This document shows, piece after piece, positions 26,476-35,990 of a stretch of 64,000 nt of DNA (its first letter is position 1; every line of letters starts with the position of its first letter). The notes under the pieces were generated by a model. That model did not search any database. It was not told the DNA's origin and was given only the letters and a program-made list of their open reading frames with translations. The DNA lies in NCBI GenBank assembly GCA_021789975.1, contig JAJYIT010000011.1:1-64000 (forward strand). Reading direction: 5' to 3'. The translations under genes and the position numbers were made by a program. The stretch is from Bacteroidota bacterium. Lineage in GTDB: Bacteria > Bacteroidota > Ignavibacteria > Kryptoniales > JAKASW01.

Positions 26476-27432
26476 CTAAATTACAACCACAATTTTGCCT
26501 GTCGTCTTTCCCGTCTCGATATGTTGGTGAGCTTTCGGAAGATCTTCGAATTTGTATTTGGCCGAGATGTGAGACTGAAGCTTTCCTTCCGCCATGAGTC
26601 TCGCAACCTGCTTCATGTCTTCGCCGTTCGATTTAACCAGTAGCCGGATTGCCTGTACATCTTTCGCTTTTGCCGCCTCAAGATGTTCATCTCCGAAGTT
26701 GGCCTTTATGGAGACCACCCTTCCGCCTTTTTTAACCGCGCCGATCGATCTGAGAAGATGGTCGGGATCGGAAATCGAATCGAAAACGATGTCTGCGTCT
26801 TTGACCTTGTCTTCAAATCTCTCCGAGGTGTAATCGATGAATTCGTCGGCACCGAGTTTCAGTATAAAATCTCTTTTTGATGTTGATCCGGTACCGACAA
26901 CGTAAGCGCCGAAACTCTTCGCGATTTGGACCACATAGTGGCCCACTCCGCCGCCTGCTCCGTGAACAAGGACTTTGTCGCCTTTCTTCACCTTCGCGTT
27001 CGTCACCAATCCCTGCCACGCAGTCAGCGCGGCAAGCGCTGCGGCAGCCGCGTCCTCAAATGATGTGTTCTTTGGCTTCAAAGCCATCTGATCTGCCGGT
27101 GCGGCAACGTATTCCGCGTAAGCCCTCCCGCTTCCGGGAAAGTTGACCATGCCAAATACTCCGTCGCCTCGCCTGAATTCCTTCACATCGCTTCCGATTT
27201 CCTCAACTACGCCGGCAATATCCCAGCCTATGATGAAAGTGTCTTCGCCGTCCTTCGGTCTCAGCATTCGCTGCATTGTGGCCTTGTCACGCCTCACGCC
27301 CGCGTCAACGGGATTGATGGAGATCGCCTTCACCCTTACCAGTACTTCCCCGGCGCTAATAGCGGGCTTATCAACTTCAGCTAATCTTAAATTCTCGACG
27401 CCGCCGTTTTCTTTCAATGTTATCGCTTTCAT
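26476..27432 (-). CDS. NADPH:quinone oxidoreductase-type zinc-independent dehydrogenase
   Basis: 318 residues from the ATG at 27432 (MKAITLKENGGVENLRLAEV), which fits the family start; a longer reading adds unrelated residues. GroES-like half carries SINPVDAGVRR and GWDIAGVVEEIG; the Rossmann half carries KVLVHGAGGGVGHYVVQIAK. No catalytic or structural zinc cysteines are seen, as in quinone reductases and enoyl reductases of the MDR family. The C-terminus HIETGKTTGKIVVVI is typical. A vestigial second copy of this end lies at 24386-24455, so a duplicate has been lost nearby. Confidence 0.88.
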   Translation of the reverse strand: MKAITLKENGGVENLRLAEVDKPAISAGEVLVRVKAISINPVDAGVRRDKATMQRMLRPKDGEDTFIIGWDIAGVVEEIGSDVKEFRRGDGVFGMVNFPGSGRAYAEYVAAPADQMALKPKNTSFEDAAAAALAALTAWQGLVTNAKVKKGDKVLVHGAGGGVGHYVVQIAKSFGAYVVGTGSTSKRDFILKLGADEFIDYTSERFEDKVKDADIVFDSISDPDHLLRSIGAVKKGGRVVSIKANFGDEHLEAAKAKDVQAIRLLVKSNGEDMKQVARLMAEGKLQSHISAKYKFEDLPKAHQHIETGKTTGKIVVVI

Positions 27433-27818
27433 AACCGCTCTTGAATTCTTATCCCGGTAATCTTCGTCCCAAGATACTTCTTTTCTGATCAAAGGATAAA
27501 TGAGATTCTTCTGCGACAGGTTTCGAATAGATATCTCTCATGATGCCGAAACATCTAAAGAGGGGCATGAACGAAGCGGTCCACGGTTTTTCTGAGATAG
27601 TCAGCTTCACATGGCACCGCCTCTCTGAGATGAACAGGGCCATGACGGAAAATGTCCGGCGATAGAAAGTCGTGCCCGCGCAACTATGAAAGGGGTGTCG
27701 CGATAAGTGGACGATGAAGCAACCACGAAGAATGAACGACTGCCCCTTGCAACACCGTTGCCCCGGTGGCAACGTATGAACATTCTTCTATGGTGCAACC
27801 GAAAAGAGTGGCGTGCGG
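27433..27818. other. Intergenic stretch
   Basis: No gene can be supported. Contains a short imperfect hairpin around CCGTTGCCCCGGTGGCAACG (27760-27780). Confidence 0.4.
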
Positions 27819-28010
27819 TCAGACAAAGACGTGGTAGCTGATCATCACCGGACGATCCGCATCTGCGGAGGCTGTTGCTCGGAGGATTGCATTCCCACAG
27901 ATTATGGTGTGGTGATCAATCTCTGCTGCGGCCCCTCCGAATCCAGAACAGCTCCGTACATGATTCTCGACTCTGCGCCGATCCGCACCCTTCCCACGAT
28001 GCCTGATTAT
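27819..28010 (-). pseudogene. Remnant of a gamma-carbonic-anhydrase-like hexapeptide protein
   Basis: One frame gives IVGRVRIGAESRIMYGAVLD SEG; after a shift a second gives EIDHHTIICGNAILRATASA then DRPVMISYHVFV and a stop. Together they follow the left-handed beta-helix of gamma-CA-like acyltransferase-fold proteins (V-G-V-IG--S-I--G-VL, HTII-NAVLR, HVFVG). The frameshift and the loss of the remaining coils mark it as broken. Confidence 0.55.
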
Positions 28011-28084
28011 CATGGCAAATCTTCCTCTGTGTCAACCTGGCTTTTCGATAACATGCGAACTTTCTGTTGAAAAGACAGGCTGCG

Positions 28085-28915
28085 TTAGTTTTCTCCAAAA
28101 ACCCTGGCGGCCTCCCAGCCCAGGAGGGCGGCCTTTCGTTCGTTTCCCCAGTGATAATCGCCGATCATGCCGGTCGACTTGATTACTCTGTGACATGGAA
28201 TGAGGTACGCTACCGGGTTGCTTCCGATTGCCGTTCCAACTGCTCTCGACGCGGTTGGGTGTCCGATGGCTCTGGCGATCTGGGAATAGGTGCTTAACTG
28301 GCCGAGGGGAATTTTCAGAAGCGCCTCCCATACTTTCAATTGAAACGGAGTCGCTTTGAGGTGAAGCTTGATCTTTGGAATGTTGTCCCAGTCATCCCTA
28401 AAGATTTTCAGCACGTTCCGATGAAACGGACTCCCCTGCTGAGACAATGAGGCATTTGCATATTTGTCCCTCAGTATTTTCATGGAACTCTTTTCGTCGT
28501 CTGCAAAGCCGATGTGACAAATTCCCTTCGACGTCGAAGCTATGATGATCTTTCCAAATGGTGTATCATGGAACCCATAACTGATGACAAGATTTTCACC
28601 TTTGTTCTTGAATTCGCCCGGCGTCATTCTCTCAATATTGATAAATAGGTCATGGAGACGACTCGTACCGGACAAACCGGTCTCATATGTTGCTTCAGCG
28701 ACAGTTGCATTGCGTTTCAGTAATTGTTTCGCATTCTCGACACTGACGTACTCAAGGAACTTCTTCGGACTTACACCTGCCCATTTCTTGAATAGTTTCT
28801 GAAAGTGAAATTCGCTCAGCTGCAACTCGGCTGCTACCCTTTCAAGATTGGGTTGTTCGCGGAAATGTTCCGCTATGTAAGAGATTGCCTTTGCTATTCG
28901 ATCATAGTCCGACAT
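28085..28915 (-). CDS. AraC-type regulator fused to O6-methylguanine-DNA methyltransferase
   Basis: 276 residues. The N-terminal AraC helix-turn-helix pair (about 1-95) reads NLERVAAELQLSEFHFQKLF and SVENAKQLLKRNATVAEATY. The C-terminal alkyltransferase (about 110-276) has the methyl-acceptor PCHRVI, the recognition segment TASRAVGTAIGSNPVAYLI and the terminal ALLGWE. This is the Ada architecture lacking the zinc-Cys N-terminal Ada domain that senses phosphotriesters. It repairs O6-alkylguanine and presumably still regulates. It is followed downstream by the broken hexapeptide gene and preceded by a flavin reductase gene on the same strand. Confidence 0.92.
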   Translation of the reverse strand: MSDYDRIAKAISYIAEHFREQPNLERVAAELQLSEFHFQKLFKKWAGVSPKKFLEYVSVENAKQLLKRNATVAEATYETGLSGTSRLHDLFINIERMTPGEFKNKGENLVISYGFHDTPFGKIIIASTSKGICHIGFADDEKSSMKILRDKYANASLSQQGSPFHRNVLKIFRDDWDNIPKIKLHLKATPFQLKVWEALLKIPLGQLSTYSQIARAIGHPTASRAVGTAIGSNPVAYLIPCHRVIKSTGMIGDYHWGNERKAALLGWEAARVFGEN

Positions 28916-28935
28916 CGTTTCCTCCTCTCAAAGAT

Positions 28936-29538
28936 CTAAAACACTCTTGCCAGTCTCGAAGGATGGACCTTTTCACCCAACCCGTAAAATTCGCAGAAGC
29001 TCATTATCAGCGGCTTCCACTTGTCCGTATCAACATAGTGTCTCTTCTCATCGTTCAACAGGCTTTCTTCGATGTGCATTCGCAGGATACGAACTTCAAT
29101 AGCATAGGCATGCGTGTCTTCGAATTTATGAAACAATTCGGTTTTTGCTTCGAGTTGAACGGGACACTCCAGGACTCTCGGCGGACCAACCAGTTCCGAG
29201 GGAGCAGGCGTGAAACCGGCATGCTCAAACTTATTCTTAATCAGACTGAATCCCATTTTCTCTTTATACTCGGGCATAGGGTCCTTGCCCGTAGTAAGTG
29301 CCAGCTTGTCTACTGCCGAGACCATATCCGAGGACGGCAGGTTCAGCACGCACTCTTTGCTGCGCAACAGGTTCTCAACGGTCCTGGACGCCTGTCCCAT
29401 TCCGATCATGCACGACTGTCCGAGCCACCATGCGGACGACATTGGAGCTAAATTGGCTGTACCATCTTCGTTGGTTGTGCTAATCAGGACGACCGGCGTA
29501 CCGAAATACATGATCTTCGGATTTATTGTTATGTGCAT
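28936..29538 (-). CDS. Flavin reductase family protein (FMN-binding split barrel)
   Basis: 200 residues. The ATG at 29538 has AAGGAG nine bases away; the ATG six bases upstream would have only a three-base spacer, so it is not used. Motifs: MYFGTPVVLISTTNEDGTAN, LAPMSSAWWLGQSCMIGMGQ, SRTVENLLRSKECVLNLPSS, which form the FMN site of the family, then ELVGPPRVLECPVQLEAK. Often flavin reductase or FMN-dependent oxidoreductase of unknown substrate. It ends 20 bases before the AraC-MGMT gene, so both may be one transcript. Confidence 0.85.
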   Translation of the reverse strand: MHITINPKIMYFGTPVVLISTTNEDGTANLAPMSSAWWLGQSCMIGMGQASRTVENLLRSKECVLNLPSSDMVSAVDKLALTTGKDPMPEYKEKMGFSLIKNKFEHAGFTPAPSELVGPPRVLECPVQLEAKTELFHKFEDTHAYAIEVRILRMHIEESLLNDEKRHYVDTDKWKPLIMSFCEFYGLGEKVHPSRLARVF

Positions 29539-29565
29539 AAACATGTTCTCCTTGCTTTGACACAA

Positions 29566-29945
29566 ATTCTATCATGGTGCAGAGCGTTCATCGCTAAATG
29601 ATCTGCAATCAATTTATCCTGCGTAAAATACCCGGACAACCCGATTCTTGCTGAGTTTTCATCCGAAGATGCTTACACTCATGGCGACGGAGACTTCGCG
29701 TCTTTCAACCGGCGCGGGAGTTTTTCAGCCGCGCGAGGTGTTTGCAACGAATATGATCGAGACGAGATAGAGAGAGCCGCCCGAAAGCACCGGCATTCCC
29801 GGTACCGAGGTGGTTCCGACATGTTGAATATCGATCACCGCCTCGCCGAGCAAATGCGAAAAGCAATTCTTCTCCTCCTCATACGCCGGACTCCACGCCG
29901 GTTGGTGTGGTACTAATCGAACTTCTCCGAGACATGGGCACCTGG
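29566..29945. other. Intergenic stretch
   Basis: No supported gene. Contains short inverted arms such as CGGACTCCACGCCGG and an A/T-poor segment; nothing diagnostic. Confidence 0.35.
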
Positions 29946-30160
29946 TTAAAGCGCCACCCTTTTTGGTATACTTTCTCCCTTTGTTCCGGGAAGATCCTGA
30001 GTTATGCGGTATATCTCTCCACCGACACTGTACTCGATTGTAAACTGCACTGAAAGGGTTGCAAAGGTCACTGTGATAGCTTCAAAGCCTTCGCGTACCT
30101 TAGCAGGCTTAGCGGTTAGTGGTACACCTGGCGGCACCCACCATGAGTGATGCCTTGTGA
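29946..30160 (-). other. Open frame of unknown identity, possible gene tail
   Basis: About 70 codons read protein-like: HHSWWVPPGVPLTAKPAKVR then EGFEAITVTFATLSVQFTIE and YSVGGEIYRITQDLPGTKGE. I recognise no family. The upstream part of the frame overlaps the RNase HI gene on the other strand and looks random, so this may be the surviving end of a broken gene. Confidence 0.3.
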
Positions 30161-30254
30161 GAACTGCTCGGTGTCGATAATTATTTGCATAGGTGAAAAC
30201 AAGCCGACGTATGTTAAATTTCCTGGAGTCAAAATGTTCTGAATAGTCGAACCG

Positions 30255-30710
30255 ATGAAAAGAGTTACAATACATACGGACGGTGGCTGCCAGGGAAATC
30301 CAGGACCGGGAGGCTGGGCGGCCACTCTCGATTACGGCGCCCATCACCGCGAGATCAGCGGTGGAGAGCCTGCTACCACCAACAACCGAATGGAGCTGCG
30401 AGCCGCCATTGAAGCGCTGAGTGCGTTGAAGGAGCCATGCGAAGTTGAGTTCTACACCGACTCCGAATATGTGAAGAACGGCATGACAAGCTGGCTGGCA
30501 ACATGGAAACTCAACGGCTGGAAGACTAAGTCCAGGACGCGCGTGAAGAATGAAGATCTCTGGCAGAAACTGGATGATCTGGCTTCAAAGCATCATGTGA
30601 GCTGGCACTGGTTGAAAGGTCACAGCGGCCATCCGGGCAACGAGCGCTGCGACCAGCTTGCCAATCTCGAAATGGAGAAGATCAAGCAGCGTTCGACGCG
30701 CGAGAAATGA
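30255..30710 (+). CDS. rnhA: Ribonuclease HI
   Basis: 151 residues, the usual length. All four catalytic acidic residues are in place: Asp in [16 protein letters not shown], Glu in NNRMELRAA, Asp in [11 protein letters not shown], and Asp in [16 protein letters not shown]. It cuts RNA in RNA-DNA hybrids during replication and repair. The ATG follows AACCG without a strong ribosome site. The gene stands alone; the next gene begins 40 bases later in the same direction. Confidence 0.96.
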   Translation: MKRVTIHTDGGCQGNPGPGGWAATLDYGAHHREISGGEPATTNNRMELRAAIEALSALKEPCEVEFYTDSEYVKNGMTSWLATWKLNGWKTKSRTRVKNEDLWQKLDDLASKHHVSWHWLKGHSGHPGNERCDQLANLEMEKIKQRSTREK

Positions 30711-30750
30711 CTTACCTATATCAAAACACTAAAACCGAAATGGAATTATT

Positions 30751-31317
30751 ATGGATGAAGAAGATCTGAAAACTCTTGGACCACTGAAGAACCTTGTCGG
30801 CACGTGGGAAAGTGCAACCGGAAACGATGTCGCTCCGGCCGATGATCGTGGTACAGAAGAGAATAAGTACAGAGAACGAATTGTTATGGAACCGACCGGT
30901 CTTGTACAGAATCACGAGCAATCGCTCTACGGTTTGAGATATCACATGCAGGCTTGGAGAATCGGCGAGAATGATCCGTTCCATGATGAAGTCGGGTACT
31001 GGCTGTGGGATGCAAAATCAAAACAGGTTATGAAATGCGTTACGATTCCAAGGGGCCTCTCCATGTTAGCCGGCGGAAACGCCGATGCGAACGCGCGTAA
31101 ATTCAAGTTGACAGCGACACGAGGATCAACGACGTTCGGCATCTCATCGGGTCCGTTCCTCGAAGACGAATTCCAGACGGTGAAGTTCGAACTGGATGTG
31201 GTGTTCCATGATGATGGTGCGTTTTCGTATGAGCAGACGACCAGTGTAAAGATCAAGAGTAAACAAACAGTCTTCGAACACACGGACAGAAATACTCTGA
31301 AAAGGGTAGGCTCTTGA
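30751..31317 (+). CDS. Heme-binding beta-barrel (nitrobindin-like/FABP-type) protein
   Basis: 188 residues. The start KTLGPLKNLVGTWESATGND is the L-x-G-T-W opening of the ten-stranded nitrobindin-type barrel. Continuing strands include YRERIVMEPTGLV, QSLYGLRYHMQAWRIGEND and DEVGYWLWDAKSKQVMKCVT. The family stays near 160-190 residues. Some members bind heme through a His near the C-terminus and react with nitrogen or peroxynitrite species; whether this one does is not clear. GGAATT precedes the ATG. Confidence 0.65.
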   Translation: MDEEDLKTLGPLKNLVGTWESATGNDVAPADDRGTEENKYRERIVMEPTGLVQNHEQSLYGLRYHMQAWRIGENDPFHDEVGYWLWDAKSKQVMKCVTIPRGLSMLAGGNADANARKFKLTATRGSTTFGISSGPFLEDEFQTVKFELDVVFHDDGAFSYEQTTSVKIKSKQTVFEHTDRNTLKRVGS

Positions 31318-31352
31318 GTCGGCCGAAGAAGGATCTATAAAGTATACGGTAA

Positions 31353-31498
31353 GAGGCTGTCCCAAAAGTGTTGTTCCGTCACCCCGAACCCTGGACTGAT
31401 ACGCTCCAGGTCAGGCTTGTTTCGGGGTCTCAAAACAAATGGAATTAGATGCTGAGACAAGTTCAGCATGACCGCTCTCGTTGTTTTGGGACAGCTTC
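31353..31498. mobile_element. MITE-like element with 15-base terminal inverted repeats
   Basis: Ends GAGGCTGTCCCAAAA (31353-31367) and, reverse-complemented, GAAGCTGTCCCAAAA (31484-31498) match in 14 of 15 positions. The 146-base interior has a second inverted pair (GTCACCCCGAAC with the GGTCAGGCTTG-TTTCGGGG region, and GCTGAGACAAGTTCAGC). It has no coding capacity. This is the form of a non-autonomous element; a parent transposase is not in the window. Confidence 0.6.
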
Positions 31499-31499
31499 G

Positions 31500-31938
31500 G
31501 TGGGGCACCGGGTAAGAAATTGCAGGAGAAGTAGTAGCTTGCATGCAGGCCGTCCGGTTGTGGCAAGAGCGCTTCTTTGCTCTTCAACTCAGACTTGAGA
31601 AAAAGACGCTCCGGATCCTTGGTTGGTAGAGGAACCTCCGGAACTCACATGGCTCTCTTTCGGTTGAGATGGTAAATAGAAAAGCCGAAAAGTGTTTGTA
31701 AGGCACAACTATCGTCGAAACGACCACCCGCCAATAGAGATCAAGCCGGAGGAACGCGGATGAAATAAACGCTTACCGGAGCCGGCAGTCGGGTCGCGCC
31801 TTAATCCCTTTGCTTGCCGATTTTACAACTCTAAATCATCCAGAGACCAAAAAACCTTCGCACCCGTAAGTGTCGTGTGGCTTGAATTGCCGAGAGGGGG
31901 AGTCCACCAACCATAATCATAGGAGGTTCAGACGCACC
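31500..31938. other. 5' region of the large secreted protein gene
   Basis: No gene. AGGAGG (31921-31926) is a strong ribosome site for the ATG at 31939, with a 12-base spacer. No riboswitch or palindrome could be recognised. Confidence 0.4.
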
Positions 31939-34900
31939 ATGAAATATCGTTTTTCAAATAGATTTGCCCAGTGCTTGATCCCAATGTTTTCGATAATCTT
32001 CATTTCCACCACGGTATCAGCAGGACAATCCGGGAAGGAACTGCCCGCATCCGAAAGACCGGGTTACCATTTGAACAGAATTTTCTCGGCTAGCAACCCA
32101 TACGGCCCACTTGGACAGGACCGGACAATTGCTTCCGCAGACCAGCTTGTGCTTTTCTGGAGCGAGCCTCCGTCGAATGCCACTACTACTGACTACGATG
32201 CGTATCACTTCCAGATAATGAACTACCTCCTGGGCCAGCCGAGTTTGCCGCCTGACAAACGGCTGTACGCTGATGGATCGCTGACCGGAGATACCGTGGC
32301 TGATGCGGCCACCGGCACAAAACATCCCGCCATAGGTGGAAACAAAAATTCAATCATAGTCGCCGGAGATATGAACGGGAGCGGCTTCGACCAGATCGCT
32401 TCTGTCTGGGAAACCTACGACCCGATCGGAGCCACATCCGGCGCAAAATTGTTCGCTGCGGTTTATCCGGTCAGTAGCTCCAGCCTCTCATTCCAGAATA
32501 GCAGCGTGACCGGGGAGTTGGTGGGATACGTTACCACTAACTCGAACTCCACATACGACGGCTTGATTCAAGCCCGAATGGCGGACCTGTTGGGAAACGG
32601 GCAAAAGCAGCTGGTGATTGCATGGCACGATCCGACAGATAACAACATCCACATTGCCGTCTACGGCTGGAGCGCAACTTCCGCGTCTCACCTTACCTTG
32701 CTCTCGGAGCTTTCTTCGGCGGCACCGGTTCCTACCAACTTGGATTATTATAGTCTGTTTGCACTTGCGTGCGGTGACTTTAATCATCACGGAGTCGACC
32801 AGATAGCCCTCGCAGGTTTCAACAGCAATAGTTCGCTGTACATCAAGCTTTTCGATTTCACGAGCAACTACACAATCGTCCCTGAAGGCTCGACAAATTT
32901 CTCATCGGTATGGGGAGGCACTATTTCCCGTTTGGTAATAGCTACCGGCGACTTTACAGGAGACTTTTATCGTGACGGCATTGCTTTGCTGTTGACATAT
33001 AATGGAAACGGGGGATCAGGTAATAACACAACACTTTATCTTGCTGAGACTGACACCACTCTCCAGAATATTTCAATTTCAGCAGACTCAAGCGAATGGA
33101 CTGCCGACCTGCAGAATTCCGGGAACTTGATGGCGACAAGTATCGCGTGCGGAGATCTTGATGAAGGAGGAAAAGATGAAGTAGTCATCGATGTGGGAAA
33201 CGAAGTGGACGTCCTTGAACCGGAACAGAACGGAAGTTATCTCATTCCGGTTTCGAAAAGCAACGCATTCGTGAACGGGGCAAGCGACGGAGAAGATTAT
33301 GAATATTCGGAAAGTTTTTTGAAAGTTGGCGGTGTAAATCAAACCAATTCGGCGGATATAGTGGTCCTACGTGACGAGTACAGCGACGACGGGAATGGGA
33401 ACCTGTACCAGGCGCTCGATGTGGAAGTCCTTGGGGCCATCGATACAAACTTTGACCTCGCGGTCAAGGCTGAAGAAAACTCTTACATGGCAGAAAACCA
33501 AACTTATACCAGCGGAAGTTATGGACTTCGCCGCCATTACGCACTGGCACTTGGAGACTTCGACGGAGGGAGTCTCACTCTCGGACAGCCTTCGTACTAC
33601 TCAGTTTCTAATATCCAGCAGCCGCTCGTCGTACTTAACGCTCCACCGGTTGAGTTCGATATATTCAATGATACGACTTATGACATATGCAGCGCGTTCA
33701 ACGGTGGAAAAGGCTCCGGTCTCTTTTCAACATCGTACAGCCAGTCGACGAATGAGTCCGATGCCATGGAGACGAGCGTGACATCTTCATGGGGTGTCGG
33801 AGCATCACTTTCCGGAAGCGCCAGCTATCTTGGCGGCAAGGTGGAAGCAAGTCTTGATACTCACTACGGGCAGGACTTCAGCAACGTTCAAAATTCTTCC
33901 TACTCAACAACGGTCAGCGTAAACGTTGCCGCCCAGGAGGATGATGAGATTTATGCTATTGTGGATAATTACGATCTCTGGGAATACCCGGTTCTTGATA
34001 GCGGCCAGGTAAAGGGGCACGTACTGGTCAGTGTTCCAAGTCCCCCTCAGCCGGAGTGGTTCGATACGGGAAGCTGGACGGCTTATAGTTTTATCCCAGA
34101 CCATGTGGTAGGGAATGTCCTGTCTTATCTTACATATGATTCTCTGGCAAACAATCCTTACATGATGCAGAAGATTAAAGGAAGTCTTGGGGCCGGCTTT
34201 TTGTTAGGGACAGGCAAGTACTCGTGGTCACTAAGCACGAGCGACTTCACAAGCAACAAGGTGAGCACCACCGAGACTTTCAAACTGAACGTTTCTGCGA
34301 AAGCGACGGTAGGTGGAAGCTTTGGGGGACTCGGCGCGTCGGTAACGGCAGGAGTCAGCGGTGACTACAGCAACTCGAACCTCACTTCGCACACCTCATC
34401 TGTTACCCAGAATCTCGGACTGACCGCGAATTTAGGACCAATCAACCAATCACTTGGCGAAGACCAGTATACCGTGACACCATATTCCTACTGGGGAGAT
34501 AATGGTGCACTCGTGATCGACTACGCCGTTCAGCCTGAGGTATCTCAGCCGGGCGGCACAGAAACGTGGTGGCAGCAAATGTATGGCCAGGCCCCCGACC
34601 CCGCGCTTGCACTTCCTTACCTCTATTGGCCGCAGGAAGGCTTCGCGGTCCAGGACCCGGAAAAGATTTATCAGACAAAAGAGATTTTTTCATTCCCGTC
34701 CGATCCGGCACCGGGAGATACTGTGACGACCACAGTCCGCGTTCACAATTATAGTCTGATACCGACGCCTACACCTGTCAATGTCATGTTCTATGTCGGC
34801 GATCCACAAAACGGAGGGACCATCATAAAGAGCTTGAACGGTGACAGTGTATTCACAACGTCGACTTACATCGCAGCACGCGGCTGGGATGTTTTTTCCT

Positions 34901-35349
34901 TTAAGTGGATAGCCCCCGCGGCTGTCGATGCAAGGTTCATTCATTCTGGAGACTACGTTCACATCTGGGCGGACGTTAATCCGGGAGACACCATGACGGA
35001 AATTCACAAGAACAATGATCTCGGTTGGAGTATTCTTCAGATACCCGGCATTGCGACTGGCATCGAAGCGCGTAACCATCAACCGACGACCTTCACTTTG
35101 AATCAAAACTATCCTAACCCGTTCAATCCATCGACGATTATCAGTTACTACATACCATCCGGCAGCCACGTGACTTTGACGGTGTACGATATCCTCGGCA
35201 GAAAAGTGATGACACTCGTAAACGAAAAACAGAATCCGGGAGGTTACGAAGTCACCTTCAATGCAAGCGATGTGGCTAGTGGAGTGTATTTCTACAGGCT
35301 GCAGGCAGGAAGTTTCAGTCAGACTCGCAAGCTGATGGTCGTGAAGTAA
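31939..35349 (+). CDS. Large secreted protein: FG-GAP repeats, pore-former-like middle, CARDB-like domain, T9SS tail
   Basis: 1136 residues from the ATG at 31939, which starts a signal peptide (CLIPMFSIIFISTTVSAGQ). Residues ~100-560 hold beta-propeller-like repeats with Asp-rich loops (VAGDMNGSGFDQIASVWE, ACGDFNHHGVDQIALAG, ACGDLDEGGKDEVVID). Residues ~590-870 are rich in alternating Ser/Thr and glycine (SYSQSTNESDAMETSVTSSW, SASYLGGKVEASLD, SATVGGSFGGLGASVTAGVS), the pattern of the hairpins in aerolysin/ETX-MTX2 pore formers. A CARDB-like Ig domain follows (TVTTTVRVHNYSLIPTPTPV), then the sorting tail NYPNPFNPSTIISYYI. The pore idea is inference from composition; a large adhesin is the alternative. 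Confidence 0.75.
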   Translation: MKYRFSNRFAQCLIPMFSIIFISTTVSAGQSGKELPASERPGYHLNRIFSASNPYGPLGQDRTIASADQLVLFWSEPPSNATTTDYDAYHFQIMNYLLGQPSLPPDKRLYADGSLTGDTVADAATGTKHPAIGGNKNSIIVAGDMNGSGFDQIASVWETYDPIGATSGAKLFAAVYPVSSSSLSFQNSSVTGELVGYVTTNSNSTYDGLIQARMADLLGNGQKQLVIAWHDPTDNNIHIAVYGWSATSASHLTLLSELSSAAPVPTNLDYYSLFALACGDFNHHGVDQIALAGFNSNSSLYIKLFDFTSNYTIVPEGSTNFSSVWGGTISRLVIATGDFTGDFYRDGIALLLTYNGNGGSGNNTTLYLAETDTTLQNISISADSSEWTADLQNSGNLMATSIACGDLDEGGKDEVVIDVGNEVDVLEPEQNGSYLIPVSKSNAFVNGASDGEDYEYSESFLKVGGVNQTNSADIVVLRDEYSDDGNGNLYQALDVEVLGAIDTNFDLAVKAEENSYMAENQTYTSGSYGLRRHYALALGDFDGGSLTLGQPSYYSVSNIQQPLVVLNAPPVEFDIFNDTTYDICSAFNGGKGSGLFSTSYSQSTNESDAMETSVTSSWGVGASLSGSASYLGGKVEASLDTHYGQDFSNVQNSSYSTTVSVNVAAQEDDEIYAIVDNYDLWEYPVLDSGQVKGHVLVSVPSPPQPEWFDTGSWTAYSFIPDHVVGNVLSYLTYDSLANNPYMMQKIKGSLGAGFLLGTGKYSWSLSTSDFTSNKVSTTETFKLNVSAKATVGGSFGGLGASVTAGVSGDYSNSNLTSHTSSVTQNLGLTANLGPINQSLGEDQYTVTPYSYWGDNGALVIDYAVQPEVSQPGGTETWWQQMYGQAPDPALALPYLYWPQEGFAVQDPEKIYQTKEIFSFPSDPAPGDTVTTTVRVHNYSLIPTPTPVNVMFYVGDPQNGGTIIKSLNGDSVFTTSTYIAARGWDVFSFKWIAPAAVDARFIHSGDYVHIWADVNPGDTMTEIHKNNDLGWSILQIPGIATGIEARNHQPTTFTLNQNYPNPFNPSTIISYYIPSGSHVTLTVYDILGRKVMTLVNEKQNPGGYEVTFNASDVASGVYFYRLQAGSFSQTRKLMVVK

Positions 35350-35359
35350 ACTAACTCCA

Positions 35360-35388
35360 GTTGTGCAGGGGCCCAACTCCTGCACAAC
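35360..35388 (+). terminator. Stem-loop after the large secreted protein gene
   Basis: GTTGTGCAGG (35360-35369) pairs perfectly with CCTGCACAAC (35379-35388). No U-run follows, so termination may need Rho or the hairpin may protect the 3' end. Confidence 0.5.
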
Positions 35389-35957
35389 TTCGAGCCGCGT
35401 ATCATGGCGGTGCGAACTGAGTGTCCGTCTGGAACCCGGCTGAGACATCGCACGTTCCAGTTAGTTGTAGAATTGACGCAGGGCTATTAAGTGCGCCTCT
35501 AGAGACTCCTTCCAGCCCCGGAAGAAGCCCATGTCCAAACAGAAGACGGAGATGCACAAGTACCTTTTCTTGATAGTCCTTAGTCGGCCGCCAAAACTGC
35601 AGTCGCGCCATGGTCCCCCAGCAATCCGGCAAAAGTCGCTTTTCTCAGCAGTCCATCCCGAATATTCTCATCGATGCCAGAGTCCGTTCCTAGAGATGAA
35701 TCGGAAATTTCCCGACAATACCCGGTTTCAATTCTTTCACGTAAACCTGTGGTAGGAGAAAACGATGCAGGAAGCTCAATTCCGTAGAATAGCCGTTGGT
35801 GCCGATGTACACAGCGCCTCGTGCAGTCCGCCACCGACACGTGGCCTAGCGAAAGAAGAATACTGCTGCAAGGAATCACCCTCGGATATATCTCCTCCAC
35901 AGACTAACTAGGCACCACGCGCCTCAGCGCAAGCGGCAAGCCGACCATACGGAAGAA
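35389..35957. other. Intergenic stretch
   Basis: No supported gene or remnant; short frames here lack family signs. Confidence 0.4.
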
Positions 35958-35979
35958 ATGAGTTTCTACATAAACTCAT
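35958..35979. promoter_or_regulatory. Perfect hairpin/operator-like palindrome before a broken barrel gene
   Basis: ATGAGTTT (35958-35965) pairs with AAACTCAT (35972-35979), six-base loop. It lies 11 bases before the ATG at 35991 and just before the GGAG ribosome site, so it may be an operator or a 5' leader hairpin. Confidence 0.4.
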
Positions 35980-35990
35980 TGGAGTTAGCC

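Noticed and set aside
34442-35448. Long minus-strand open frames inside the large secreted protein gene
   Set aside because: They lie opposite well-supported coding sequence with a signal peptide and sorting tail, and show no motifs.
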